In this document: positions 10,931-20,031 of the stretch, piece by piece
How positions within the stretch are numbered: the first letter of the stretch is position 1
Layout: each line of letters begins with the position of its first letter
Assembly (NCBI GenBank): GCA_019752115.1
Contig: JAIEMN010000008.1
Coordinates: 62,001-126,000, forward strand
DNA from: Gemmatimonadaceae bacterium
Lineage (GTDB): Bacteria; Gemmatimonadota; Gemmatimonadetes; Gemmatimonadales; Gemmatimonadaceae
DNA: 64,000 nt
Direction of reading: 5' to 3'
Position numbers and translations under genes: made by a program
The notes under the pieces: generated by a model
Told to the model about the DNA's origin: nothing
Databases searched by the model: none
The model's input: only the letters and a program-made list of their open reading frames with translations

Positions 10931-11881
10931 TCAGCTCCGTGCGGCGGAAAGGTCCTGCAGCAGCTTCTCGACTTCGGCCACGGTGCCACACGAGGCGGTC
11001 TTGACGCCCGGGGCGATGCGGCGGGCGAGCCCGGTGAGCACCGCGCCGCTGCCGATCTCGAGGAAGAGGGCCTCGGGATGACGGGCTGCGAGTTCGCGCA
11101 TGACGCGCGTCCACTGCACCGGGGCCGTCAGCTGCTGCACGAGCAGCGCCCTGGCGGTGGCGGCGTCGGTGATGGCCTGCGCGTTGACGTTCGCGACCAC
11201 CGGCACCGACGGATCCTGCCACACCTCGGCATCGAGCGCGGTCGTGAGGCCGGCCACCGCCGGCTCCATGAGCGGCGAATGAAACGCGCCGCTCACAGGC
11301 AGCGGCAGGCACCGCTTGGCCCCGGCTTCCTTGGCGAGTTCCATCGCGCGCTCCACGCCTGCGACTTCGCCCGAGATGACCACCTGCTCTTCGCTGTTGT
11401 AGTTGGCCGGCACGACGAGCCCGCGCTCGCGGCTGGCCTGCGCGCACAGGTCGTCGATCGAGGCGGTGAGCACGCCCAGAATGGCGGCCATGGCGCCCGG
11501 TCGTGCGACCCCCTGCTCGTACATGAGCGTGCCGCGCTGGCGCACGATGCGCGCGGCGGCAGCGAGATCGAGCGTGCCCGCGCAGTGGTACGCCGAGAAC
11601 TCGCCGAGCGAGTGACCGGCGGCCGCCCGCAGCTGGGGGCCGACGGCGTCGCGCACCACCGCCCACACCGCCGCGCTATGCGCGAGCAGCGCCGGCTGGG
11701 CATTCAGCGTGCGCGTGAGCTCATCGGCCGGCCCTTCGAAGGCGAGCGTCGACAGCGCGGCCCCAACGGCGTCATCGACCGTCTGAAAGGCATCACGGGC
11801 GGCGGGAAAGGCCTCGTAGAGGTCCTTGCCCATGCCGACCTTCTGAGAGCCCTGCCCGGGCAGCAGGAGGACGATTTCCAT
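10931..11881 (-). CDS. fabD: Malonyl-CoA:ACP transacylase
   Basis: Loads malonate onto ACP. The 316-residue protein has the catalytic S91 in GHSLGE and H201 in GAFHSPLMEP, with the LLPGQGSQKVGMG oxyanion-loop start. Residues and length match the family. It lies 35 bases downstream of fabH. The ATG at 11881 is the only sensible start. Confidence 0.96.
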   Translation of the reverse strand: MEIVLLLPGQGSQKVGMGKDLYEAFPAARDAFQTVDDAVGAALSTLAFEGPADELTRTLNAQPALLAHSAAVWAVVRDAVGPQLRAAAGHSLGEFSAYHCAGTLDLAAAARIVRQRGTLMYEQGVARPGAMAAILGVLTASIDDLCAQASRERGLVVPANYNSEEQVVISGEVAGVERAMELAKEAGAKRCLPLPVSGAFHSPLMEPAVAGLTTALDAEVWQDPSVPVVANVNAQAITDAATARALLVQQLTAPVQWTRVMRELAARHPEALFLEIGSGAVLTGLARRIAPGVKTASCGTVAEVEKLLQDLSAARS

Positions 11882-11916
11882 GGCGTAGCGAGTGGTGAAA
11901 ACGGACCGCGTGCCGC

Positions 11917-12915
11917 TCAGAAGCGGACGACGGCCGAGCCCCAGGTGAACCCGGCGCCGAATGCCGCAAAGAGCACCGTCGAGCCTTCCTTCACGCGGCC
12001 CTGCTCCATCGCGTCATTGAGCGCGATGGGGACCGACGCGGCGGACGTGTTGCCGTAGCGATCGACGTTCACGAACACCTTGTCCATCGAGATCCCGGCG
12101 TGCTTGGCCGTCGCTTCGATGATCCGGATGTTCGCCTGATGCGGGATCAGCAGGTCGATGTCGGCGGCGGTCAGGCGGGCGGCGTCGAGTGCACGATCGG
12201 TGGATTCGGCCATCGAGCGTACGGCGTGCTTGAACACCTCACGCCCTGCCATGTGGATGTAGTGCTCCTTGTGCTCGAACGACTCGGGCGAGAACGGCTT
12301 GGCCCCGCCGCCGGCGGGACGCCACAGCAGCTCGGCGAGCGCGCCATCGGAGCGCATGAAGGTCGACAGAATGCCCTTCGTGCCGCCGCGCTGCGGCGTG
12401 CGACGGAGCACCGTCGCGCCGGCGCCGTCGCCGAACAGGATGCACGTGTTGCGATCGGTCCAGTCCACGATGCTGCTCAGCTTTTCGGCGCCGATCACCA
12501 GCACGGTGTCGGCCGATCCGCTGGCGATGAGCGACTCGCCCACGATGGCGCTGTAGAGCCAGCCGCTGCAGGCGGCGCCGAGATCGAACGCCGCCGCGCG
12601 CGTGCACCCCAGCGCCGTCTGCACTTCCACGGCCGTGGACGGGAGCAGATGGTCGGGGGACGCCGTGCCGAGGATGATCGTATCGATTTCGCCGGGCTGG
12701 ACGCCGGCCTTGGCCATCGCCTGCCGCGCGGCCTCGGCCGAGATCGAGGTCAGCGATTCGCCTTCCCCCGCGACGTAGCGCTGCTTGATGCCGGTGCGCT
12801 CGACGATCCACTGATCGTCGGTCTCCACGCCCATCGCGGCGATGTCGTGATTGGTGACGGCGCGCTTGGGCACGGCATGGCCGGTGCCGGCGATGTAGGC
12901 AAACGGACGCTTCAT
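11917..12915 (-). CDS. fabH: Beta-ketoacyl-ACP synthase III
   Basis: Initiating condensing enzyme that joins acyl-CoA to malonyl-ACP and sets the primer type. The 332-residue protein has the triad C116 (GAACSGWLYS), H259 (IPHQANIRI) and N289 (GNTSAAS). The ATG overlaps the plsX stop as ATGA. Whether it prefers straight or branched primers cannot be read from the sequence. Confidence 0.96.
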   Translation of the reverse strand: MKRPFAYIAGTGHAVPKRAVTNHDIAAMGVETDDQWIVERTGIKQRYVAGEGESLTSISAEAARQAMAKAGVQPGEIDTIILGTASPDHLLPSTAVEVQTALGCTRAAAFDLGAACSGWLYSAIVGESLIASGSADTVLVIGAEKLSSIVDWTDRNTCILFGDGAGATVLRRTPQRGGTKGILSTFMRSDGALAELLWRPAGGGAKPFSPESFEHKEHYIHMAGREVFKHAVRSMAESTDRALDAARLTAADIDLLIPHQANIRIIEATAKHAGISMDKVFVNVDRYGNTSAASVPIALNDAMEQGRVKEGSTVLFAAFGAGFTWGSAVVRF

Positions 12916-13964
12916 GCGGCAGTCGTGCTGGAGGTCGCGGACGCCGTCGCCGAGGGCATCGATTCCGCCAGGCGGCGGCCGATTTCCTCGGTCATGCCGG
13001 ATTCGTGGGCGCGCAGCGCCACGGCGATGGCGTTCTGAATGGCGCGCGGCGAGCTCTTGCCGTGCGAGATGATCGACACCCCGCGCACGCCGAGGAGCGG
13101 CGCGCCGCCATGTTCATCGGGATCGATCTGCGTCAGCTGCTTGGCGATGGCGTGCGCGTCGAGGTTCGCGACCTGCGACACCATGCCGATGATCATCGGG
13201 CCGATGCTCTCGTAGAACTTGAGCAGCACATTGCCGACGAACCCGTCGCAGACGACGACGTCGATGGTGCCGCGATCGCAGCGGCCCTTCGGGATGTCGC
13301 GCCCTTCGACGTTGCCCAGGAAATTGAGACCGGCGCTGGCCAGCCGCTGATGTGCGTCCTTGACCGCGGCATTCCCCTTCTCCGGCTCTTCGCCGATGGA
13401 GAGGAGCCCGACGGCGGGATTCTCTCGCCCGAGGAGCGCGTGCGCGTAGACGGTGCCGATCCGCGCGAACTGGACCAGCTCTTCGGCTGAGCAGTCCACG
13501 TTGGCGCCCGAGTCGAGCACGAGAACCGGCTGCCGGGCCGTCGGGAAGACGGTGCCGATGGCCGGGCGCGTGAGGCCGGGGTGCAGCTTGAGGAGCACCA
13601 GCGAGGCGGCCATCTGGGCGCCGGTGTTGCCGGCGGAGACGAAGCCCTGCGCGTGGCCTTCGGCGACGCGCTTGAGCCCTACGACCATGGAGCTATTGGT
13701 CTTGCCGCGCAGCGCGACCGACGGCTTGTCGGTCATCTCGATGACCTCGGGGGCCTCGATGATGGCGAGGCGCTCCCGGACATGACGAATCGAGGCGAGC
13801 TCGCCGCTGAACAACGCGTCGAGTTCCGCCTCGATGACGGCCGTTTGGCCGACGAGGTCGATGTGGTGCTGCGGGGGGAGCGCGGCGAGCGCCTGGAGGG
13901 CGCCGGCGATGGGGGCCCGGGGAGCGAAATCGCCCCCCATGGCATCCACGGCAATGCGCGCCAA
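12912..13964 (-). CDS. plsX: Phosphate acyltransferase PlsX
   Basis: Converts acyl-ACP to acyl-phosphate, the donor for PlsY in phospholipid synthesis; a peripheral membrane enzyme. The 350-residue protein has AVDAMGGDFAP, GFVSAGNTGA and a VLVLDSGANVDC motif. The start is TTG at 13964, two bases after the rpmF stop; no ATG or GTG precedes the conserved IAVDAMGGD. The Ser/Thr/Ala-rich C-terminal tail overlaps the fabH start. PlsX beside rpmF and fabH is a widely conserved order. Confidence 0.95.
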   Translation of the reverse strand: MARIAVDAMGGDFAPRAPIAGALQALAALPPQHHIDLVGQTAVIEAELDALFSGELASIRHVRERLAIIEAPEVIEMTDKPSVALRGKTNSSMVVGLKRVAEGHAQGFVSAGNTGAQMAASLVLLKLHPGLTRPAIGTVFPTARQPVLVLDSGANVDCSAEELVQFARIGTVYAHALLGRENPAVGLLSIGEEPEKGNAAVKDAHQRLASAGLNFLGNVEGRDIPKGRCDRGTIDVVVCDGFVGNVLLKFYESIGPMIIGMVSQVANLDAHAIAKQLTQIDPDEHGGAPLLGVRGVSIISHGKSSPRAIQNAIAVALRAHESGMTEEIGRRLAESMPSATASATSSTTAA

Positions 13965-13966
13965 GC

Positions 13967-14149
13967 TTACGCTTCCTGCGCCGTTACCCGCTGCTCACCC
14001 GCATAGTACCCGCATTCCGCGCAAACGCGGTGCGGGCGCTTGGCCGAGCCACACTGGGGGCACGACTGGATGACGATGGCGGGCGCAGCCTTGTGCGTAT
14101 TGCGGGCGCGCTTCCGCCGCTTGGAGGTACGGCGCTTCGGTACGGCCAT
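13967..14149 (-). CDS. rpmF: 50S ribosomal protein bL32
   Basis: A 60-residue basic ribosomal protein. It begins MAVPKRRTSKRRKRARNTH and has the zinc-binding pairs CPQCG and CAECG. It lies in the standard DUF177-rpmF-plsX arrangement, which links large-subunit assembly with lipid synthesis. The ATG at 14149 is the only start consistent with the family. Confidence 0.97.
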   Translation of the reverse strand: MAVPKRRTSKRRKRARNTHKAAPAIVIQSCPQCGSAKRPHRVCAECGYYAGEQRVTAQEA

Positions 14150-14186
14150 GGGACTCTGACCTGAACGTTCGGGACAAGAAGGACCG

Positions 14187-14696
14187 TCAGGGCTCGTCGC
14201 GCAGAGCGCGCAGCGACTCCCAACGGGGATCTGACGGCGGGGGACAGCTGCACTCCCCCGTATTGCGATCGGCACCACAGGACGGACACAGGCCCTTGCA
14301 GTCGTCCTTGCAGAGCGCAAACGCCGGCACCGCCAGCAACCACTCTTCGCGCACTACCGGACGCAGATCGAGCTCGCGTTCGTTCGCCGGAATCGGAAAG
14401 ACATCGTCTTCTTCGGCTTCGTCCACTCCGGACTGGGCGAAGATCCACTGCACATCTTCCGAGACCTGCAAGGTGACGGCGGTCAGGCAGCGCCTGCACT
14501 CGCTCGTCGCCGTGCCATGGAACCGGCCGCTGAAGTAAAAGCGACCATGCCCCGCGCTGGAGAGCCGGCCGGACACGAACACCCCGGCTTCCGCCGGACG
14601 CGTGTCCTCGGCTTCCCACACCGGATCGCCGGACTCGAGCAGACCATCGACGCTCTCGGCACGGGCTTCCAGACTCCGGATGTCAAAGCACAGCAT
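14187..14696 (-). CDS. DUF177/YceD-family protein
   Basis: A 169-residue acidic protein of the YceD family, which is linked to 23S rRNA metabolism and almost always precedes rpmF. It has the C-x2-C pair in SECRRCL and a cysteine-rich C-terminal block (CKGLCPSCGADRNTGECSC). The family is thought to act with ribosome assembly, but its biochemical role is not settled. ATG at 14696 fits the family start (FDIRSLEARAESVDG). No Shine-Dalgarno precedes it, and a promoter-like -10 lies only 8 bases upstream, so the mRNA may be leaderless. Confidence 0.85.
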   Translation of the reverse strand: MLCFDIRSLEARAESVDGLLESGDPVWEAEDTRPAEAGVFVSGRLSSAGHGRFYFSGRFHGTATSECRRCLTAVTLQVSEDVQWIFAQSGVDEAEEDDVFPIPANERELDLRPVVREEWLLAVPAFALCKDDCKGLCPSCGADRNTGECSCPPPSDPRWESLRALRDEP

Positions 14697-14704
14697 AGCC
14701 GTGA

Positions 14705-14733
14705 AACGTAGAGCGGCCGTCCCCGTGACACAA
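14705..14733 (-). promoter_or_regulatory. Putative promoter of the DUF177-rpmF-fab operon
   Basis: On the minus strand TTGTGT (14733-14728), a 17-base spacer and TACGTT (14710-14705). The same TTGnnn-17-TAnGTT layout appears before hup, mdh and nuoA. The -10 ends 8 bases before the DUF177 ATG, which would give an almost leaderless transcript. Confidence 0.45.
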
Positions 14734-14823
14734 GGGCTCGTCCGAGTATTCTCGCGTTGGGAACATGGCTTTAAGTGGAGCCCGGACGCAGAGTTACGCC
14801 GGGCCCCACGGCAGAGCCGGAAA

Positions 14824-15246
14824 TCAGGCGATGACGTCGGCTTCGGCGAAGAAGAAGCGCGCCTCGCGGGCGGCGTTCTCATCCGAGTCCGAGGCGTGGA
14901 TCGCGTTCTTCCCCTTCGACTCGGCGTACAGCTTGCGCACCGTGCCCTCGGCGGCTTCGGCCGGGTCGGTGGCGCCGATCGCCGTGCGGAGCGACGCCAC
15001 GGCGTCGTCCTTCTCGAGGATCATCGGCATGCACGGGCCGCTGGTCATGAACTCCACGAGCTCGCCGAAGAACGGGCGCGCCTTGTGGACCTCGTAGAAC
15101 GCGCCCGCCTGGGCGGTCGTGAGGTGCATGACGCGCGCGGCCTTCACCTTGAAGCCCTGCTTTTCGAGCAGCGCGATGATATTGCCCGCATTGCCGGCGC
15201 CAAAGGCATCCGGCTTCACGATGGTAAGCGTATGACGACCGGCCAT
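14824..15246 (-). CDS. ndk: Nucleoside diphosphate kinase
   Basis: Phosphorylates NDPs to NTPs through a phospho-histidine. The 140-residue protein has the active-site H117 in [13 protein letters not shown], with the final motif ending EIxx-like ARFFF, and an N-terminal [10 protein letters not shown]. The ATG at 15246 is preferred over a TTG five codons upstream. It is separated from sucD by about 100 bases containing a GC-rich hairpin and from the fab operon by the promoter region. Confidence 0.96.
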   Translation of the reverse strand: MAGRHTLTIVKPDAFGAGNAGNIIALLEKQGFKVKAARVMHLTTAQAGAFYEVHKARPFFGELVEFMTSGPCMPMILEKDDAVASLRTAIGATDPAEAAEGTVRKLYAESKGKNAIHASDSDENAAREARFFFAEADVIA

Positions 15247-15275
15247 GGTCTGATTTGGCAAGAGGTTAGATGCAA

Positions 15276-15305
15276 CGCGGCGGACACCGTGAGGCGTCCG
15301 CCGCG
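15276..15305 (-). terminator. GC-rich hairpin after sucD
   Basis: A 10-base perfect stem (CGCGGCGGAC paired with GTCCGCCGCG) with a 10-base loop, 45 bases downstream of the sucD stop. No U-tract follows on the minus strand, so it may be a 3'-end stabiliser rather than an intrinsic terminator. Confidence 0.5.
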
Positions 15306-15349
15306 CGCAAGATAACCACCCCGGGACGTTCCGGGAGCGGGCCGGCCCT

Positions 15350-16222
15350 TTAGGCGAGCCGCGCCTTGATCAGCTCCACGAAGTCCACCGGGCGCTGGGC
15401 GACGCCCATGCCGGCGGCCTTGAAGGCGTCGATCTTCTCGGCGGCCGTCCCGGCCGAACCCGAGATGATGGCGCCCGCGTGGCCCATGCGGCGGCCCGGC
15501 GGGGCCGTCTGACCCGCGATGAAGCCCACGACCGGCTTGGTCATGTGCTCCTTCACGAAGGCAGCCGCTTCCTGCTCGTCGGTGCCACCGATTTCCCCCA
15601 TCATGGCCACGGCCTTCGTGTTCGGATCCGCCTCGAACGCCTTGAGGCAGTCGATGAAGTTCGTGCCGTTGATCGGGTCGCCACCGATGCCGACGCACGT
15701 GCTCTGGCCGATCCCGGCCTTGGTGAGCGCGTTCACGACCTCGTAGGTGAGCGTGCCCGAGCGGCTCACGACGCCCACGTTGCCGGGAGCGCAGATGCGG
15801 CCCGGAATGATGCCGACCTTGGACTGGCCCGGCGTGATGAGCCCCGGGCAGTTCGGGCCGAGGAGGCGCGCGCCCGACTCCTTCACGTACGGGTACACCT
15901 TGGTCATGTCGAGGACCGGCACGCCTTCGGTGATGCAGACGATGAACTTCACGCCCGCCGCCGCGGCTTCCATGATCGCGTCGGCCGCGAACATGGGCGG
16001 CACGTAGATCACCGACGTATTGGCGCCGGTGGCCTGCACCGCGTCATGCACGGTGTCGAAGATGGGCGCGGTGCCCTCGAACACCTGCCCGCCCTTTCCG
16101 GGCGTCACACCGGCCACGACCTTGGTGCCGTACTCGATCATCTGCTTGGCATGGAACGAGCCGTCGCGGCCCGTGATGCCCTGCACGATCAGCTTGGTGC
16201 TGTTGTCGATGAAGATGCTCAC
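15350..16222 (-). CDS. sucD: Succinyl-CoA synthetase alpha subunit
   Basis: TCA-cycle enzyme converting succinyl-CoA to succinate with nucleotide phosphorylation. The 290-residue subunit has the phosphorylated H248 in [12 protein letters not shown], the CoA-binding Rossmann start ([15 protein letters not shown]) and GPNCPGLI. The start is GTG at 16222, overlapping the sucC TGA as GTGA. Confidence 0.97.
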   Translation of the reverse strand: MSIFIDNSTKLIVQGITGRDGSFHAKQMIEYGTKVVAGVTPGKGGQVFEGTAPIFDTVHDAVQATGANTSVIYVPPMFAADAIMEAAAAGVKFIVCITEGVPVLDMTKVYPYVKESGARLLGPNCPGLITPGQSKVGIIPGRICAPGNVGVVSRSGTLTYEVVNALTKAGIGQSTCVGIGGDPINGTNFIDCLKAFEADPNTKAVAMMGEIGGTDEQEAAAFVKEHMTKPVVGFIAGQTAPPGRRMGHAGAIISGSAGTAAEKIDAFKAAGMGVAQRPVDFVELIKARLA

Positions 16223-17364
16223 GCGGCACCTCCCTTCGTCGCGAGTTCCACCGCGCGCTGCACCGCCGAGTCCATGTCGCTGGACGCGGAGAAGCCGTTC
16301 TCCTGCAGGATCTTCAACGCCAGCTCCTCGTTGGTGCCGGTGAGACGGATGACGATGGGCACCTTCAGCGGGTTCGCCTTCGTGGCCGTGACGATGCCGT
16401 TGGCCACGTCATCGGTGCGCGTGATGCCGCCGAAGATGTTGAACAGGATGCACTTCACGTTCGGATCGGACGTGATGATGCGGAGCGCATTCACGACCTT
16501 CTCCGGATTCGACGAGCCGCCGATGTCGAGGAAGTTGGCCGGATCACCGCCGTAGTACTTCACGAGGTCCATCGTGGCCATGGCGAGACCGGCGCCGTTC
16601 ACGACGCAGCCCACGTTGCCATCGAGCTTGATGAACGTGAGGTTCGCATTGCGGGCATCGACTTCGCTGGGCGCTTCGCTCGATTCGTCGCGCAGGGCGG
16701 CGATCTCGGGGCGGCGATCGAGCTCGTTGTCGTCGATGACCATCTTGCCGTCGACGGCGATGAGCTCACCAGCGGGCGTCATGACGAACGGGTTGATTTC
16801 GGCCAGCGAGCAGCCCGCGCTCATGAACGCGGTGTAGAGCTGCTGCATGATCTTCGCGGCCTGACGCGCGAGCTTGACGTCCTTGTACAGGAAGAAGCCC
16901 ATGCGCATCGCCTCGAACGGCAGGAGGCCGTAGCGCGTGTCGACCGGGTGATAGAGGATCTTCTCGGGCGTGGTCGCCGCGACTTCCTCGATGTCGATGC
17001 CGCCGGCGGCGGACACCATGAAGACCGGCTTCTTGGTCGCGCGGTCGACGATGATGCCGACGTACGCTTCCGAGCCGATGTCGGCCGCCACCGTCACGAG
17101 CACCTTCTCGACGGTGAGGTCCTTGATCGTCATGCCAAGGATGGCCGTGGCCTTCTCCTTCGCGGCCTCCGGCGTGGGACAGAACTTGACGCCACCGGCC
17201 TTGCCGCGACCACCGGCATGCACCTGGGCTTTGACCATGACGGCGGTGCCATACTTCTTGGCAATGGCCTCCGCCTGTTCGGGCGTCGTGGCGACTTCGC
17301 CGGGCGGGATCGGCACGCCGGCCGCCCGCAACAGCTCTTTCGCCTGATACTCGTGTAGGTTCAC
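16219..17364 (-). CDS. sucC: Succinyl-CoA synthetase beta subunit
   Basis: Nucleotide-binding ATP-grasp subunit of succinyl-CoA synthetase. The 381-residue protein opens [18 protein letters not shown] and has [17 protein letters not shown] and [10 protein letters not shown]. The start is GTG at 17364, with a good GGAGAG 5-6 bases upstream. It is the first gene of sucCD, about 66 bases after the UPF0182 gene. Confidence 0.97.
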   Translation of the reverse strand: MNLHEYQAKELLRAAGVPIPPGEVATTPEQAEAIAKKYGTAVMVKAQVHAGGRGKAGGVKFCPTPEAAKEKATAILGMTIKDLTVEKVLVTVAADIGSEAYVGIIVDRATKKPVFMVSAAGGIDIEEVAATTPEKILYHPVDTRYGLLPFEAMRMGFFLYKDVKLARQAAKIMQQLYTAFMSAGCSLAEINPFVMTPAGELIAVDGKMVIDDNELDRRPEIAALRDESSEAPSEVDARNANLTFIKLDGNVGCVVNGAGLAMATMDLVKYYGGDPANFLDIGGSSNPEKVVNALRIITSDPNVKCILFNIFGGITRTDDVANGIVTATKANPLKVPIVIRLTGTNEELALKILQENGFSASSDMDSAVQRAVELATKGGAA

Positions 17365-17430
17365 GCGCTCTCCAAGGACTGGGGAATGTCAGCGGTATGC
17401 TAGGGGGTGTACATCCAGCTCGCCACTCGT

Positions 17431-20010
17431 CTACGGCGGAGGGCGACGTAACGTGGAGCCCAGACTGTCGAAGGCCGCACCAAAGGCCGTCCAGTCTCCG
17501 CGTTGCATCGCGCGCCGCATGACGTCGTACAGGCGGGCGGCCTCCCCATCGGAGGAGACCGACCCACTCGCCGCCGCGGGAGGTACCCCGCCCGACGGCC
17601 GCTCGCCGATGGCCACGAGAGCCGCGGCGAGCGTCCCTCCGGCCCCGGTATGCTGCCCGTCCGTCAGCGCCACCCGCGCAATCGCCGGTGTGCCATCGGC
17701 CCGGGTCGTCTGCGTGACCTGCATGAGCAGCGGGCCACGTGTGGTCATCAGCGCCTGCACCGGGCCCCGTCGACGGCGCGCGTCCCGCTTCGCCGTGGCC
17801 GCTGGCGTCGCGACGGTATCGTCGCTGGCCTGCAGCGCCTCGAGCGCGCTCCGCCACCGGATCGACGGCGCCGACGTGGGGTGCCACCAGGTCGTGCGCG
17901 CGGCACCGCCGGTGACGACGGCGACGCCGTCAAGTTCCTCGGTTTCGTCGAGGAGGGGGACGCTCCACGCGAGGATTCCCGCGCCCGCCGCGCCGTCGCG
18001 CACCACATATGGGGCGGGTGCGGTACGCGCCAGGAGACTGTCGGGGAGATGGCGCACGGTCGGCCCGTCCAGCCGCGACCCGAACCGGGCGAACGTGCGA
18101 ATCTGGGCGGCAGCGCTCTCGGTGGCCGGGGGCAGCTGATCGGCCAGCCCGGGCGGTAGCGCGCTCACGGGCGTAAAGAGCACCGGCAGCCGGGTCATCC
18201 ACGTGCGCGTGATCGCGTCGGGGCGCGCGCTCGGCACGAGCTGCACGCGGCCGGTGGTCGCATCGACCAGCGCCGTCGCCGCCAGCTTGAAGTAGCCGTA
18301 CCAGTGGTCGTTGATGGCCCAGCGTTGGCTCAACGGATAATGATCGGAGACGCTGTAGAGCTGTACGGCCCAGTAGAGCCGCTCCTCGTGCCGCACGGGG
18401 AGCACATCGGCGCCCTGTACGAAAATGGGGGCGAGCCGCGTGAGGCGATCGCGGACGTCGCGATGCGTCACGAGCACCGGGGCGTGGGTCTCGCCGGAGT
18501 CGGCGGCAAGCAGGTCGGCATCGCGCAGCGCCCACGCGTGCGCCAGGCGCTGGCGCCGCGACGCGAGCGACGGCGCCGGGACGTCGCTCGCGGCTCGTTC
18601 GGTGAGCAGGCGTGCGCCCTCGAGTCCGGGACCGACCAGCGGCCAGGCACCACGCGCGTCGTCATCGGCCGGGGCGAGATCGAGCGTACTGTCGCGCAGC
18701 ACCGGCCGCGTGGCGTCGGCCACGAACAGCCGCCACCGTTCGCTGCTCGCCACCGGGCGTCGGACGACGAGCCCGGTCAGACGATGATCGATGATCGTCC
18801 AGCCGACGGGCGCGGCATCGACCAGGCGATTGCTGGTCGCCGGCTCGGCGGCAGGACGGTCGGCGCTGGCCGCCGACGCATCGCCGAGCGCCTGTCCGAG
18901 GGCCGTGCGATCCCACAACGACGCGTCATCCCCGAGCGTGGCCAGCGTGGCCACCGGCGCGCGCTCGATGCGGCGCGGCCGGACGCTGTCGGTCAGCGCA
19001 CTCGGTTCGGGGCCGAGCGAATCCGACGCCAATCGCATGGCATCCACGTCGTACGCGCGCCGGCTGAAGAGCGTGCGCGATGCCACGTAATCCTGGTCCC
19101 GCTTGGCCGGATCGCCCAGCAGATCGCCGCGCGCCAGCACCGCCGGCGCGACCTGACGCAGGCCGATGGCCCCGACGAGCACCAGCGTGAGCGTGACGAA
19201 CGCCGCGCGGAGCTGCCCCACCCACCCGGTGCGCAGAATGATCGCGGCCGCGATAGCGCAGGCGTAGGACAGGACAAAATCCACGCGGAGCGTCACGCGA
19301 TGATCCACGTGCAGAAAGAGCCCATCGGGACCACTGCCCTGCTGCAGCAGGTCGAATGCGTCGAGTCGATAGCTCCACGCCAGGAGCAACAACACCACGG
19401 CTCCGAGCGCGCTGAGGTGCCGACGCACGTGGTTCGACGCGGTCAGGCGACGCCCTTCGAGCCGCAGTGAGCGCGTCAGCGCGTACAGCACCAGCACGAG
19501 CGCGGTCATGGCCACGATCGCCACCAACGACCAGAGATACAGCGTCTCCTCGAGCGGCAACCAGTAGACGTAGAACCCGAGGTCGCGATCCAGAATGCCC
19601 TCGATCTCGCCGAAGGGCAGCCCGTGGCGCGCGAGCGCGAGGTCGCTCCAGTTGGTGATGGGCAGCGCGAGTACGGCGCCGATCACGAGTGCGGCGATCA
19701 GCGTGGCTGATGACAGGCGCTGCGCCGGCACCATGGCCACGAACTCGATGTTCGCGACCCGCGAGGGGATGGCGACGGCCTGAATCGTCCGCCGCACCGC
19801 ATGGAGATTGGCCCACGCGAACAGCGAGCCGGCCAGCCACGCCCCGCCCTGCAGCACGAGGGAGTCGATGACCTGCTCCCAGAACAGCCCCGGGACCCCC
19901 ATCGCGGCGAACCACGCGTGGTCGACCATCAACGCCGTCACCGTGCGCCCCACGAGGAGGAGCCCGGCGATCGTCGCGAGCGCGATCAGCAGCCAGCCGC
20001 GAATGCGCAT
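17431..20010 (-). CDS. UPF0182-family large membrane protein
   Basis: An 859-residue protein with about seven N-terminal membrane helices (residues 1-300), then a long exported or soluble region. Within that region the segment RLYWAVQLYSVSDHYPLSQRW resembles the conserved UPF0182 core. The family occurs in actinobacteria, cyanobacteria and others and has no established function. The C-terminal third is Ala/Pro/Arg-rich and looks poorly conserved. ATG at 20010 begins with a membrane helix. The gene follows a phosphohexomutase gene by 21 bases, so the two are probably co-transcribed; nothing more can be said of its role. Confidence 0.75.
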   Translation of the reverse strand: MRIRGWLLIALATIAGLLLVGRTVTALMVDHAWFAAMGVPGLFWEQVIDSLVLQGGAWLAGSLFAWANLHAVRRTIQAVAIPSRVANIEFVAMVPAQRLSSATLIAALVIGAVLALPITNWSDLALARHGLPFGEIEGILDRDLGFYVYWLPLEETLYLWSLVAIVAMTALVLVLYALTRSLRLEGRRLTASNHVRRHLSALGAVVLLLLAWSYRLDAFDLLQQGSGPDGLFLHVDHRVTLRVDFVLSYACAIAAAIILRTGWVGQLRAAFVTLTLVLVGAIGLRQVAPAVLARGDLLGDPAKRDQDYVASRTLFSRRAYDVDAMRLASDSLGPEPSALTDSVRPRRIERAPVATLATLGDDASLWDRTALGQALGDASAASADRPAAEPATSNRLVDAAPVGWTIIDHRLTGLVVRRPVASSERWRLFVADATRPVLRDSTLDLAPADDDARGAWPLVGPGLEGARLLTERAASDVPAPSLASRRQRLAHAWALRDADLLAADSGETHAPVLVTHRDVRDRLTRLAPIFVQGADVLPVRHEERLYWAVQLYSVSDHYPLSQRWAINDHWYGYFKLAATALVDATTGRVQLVPSARPDAITRTWMTRLPVLFTPVSALPPGLADQLPPATESAAAQIRTFARFGSRLDGPTVRHLPDSLLARTAPAPYVVRDGAAGAGILAWSVPLLDETEELDGVAVVTGGAARTTWWHPTSAPSIRWRSALEALQASDDTVATPAATAKRDARRRRGPVQALMTTRGPLLMQVTQTTRADGTPAIARVALTDGQHTGAGGTLAAALVAIGERPSGGVPPAAASGSVSSDGEAARLYDVMRRAMQRGDWTAFGAAFDSLGSTLRRPPP

Positions 20011-20031
20011 CTCAGCGCTGCGTGTGGGGCG

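Noticed and set aside
12100-13038. Plus-strand frame opposite fabH/plsX
   Set aside because: Shadow frame; fabH and plsX catalytic residues and overlap joints are intact on the minus strand.
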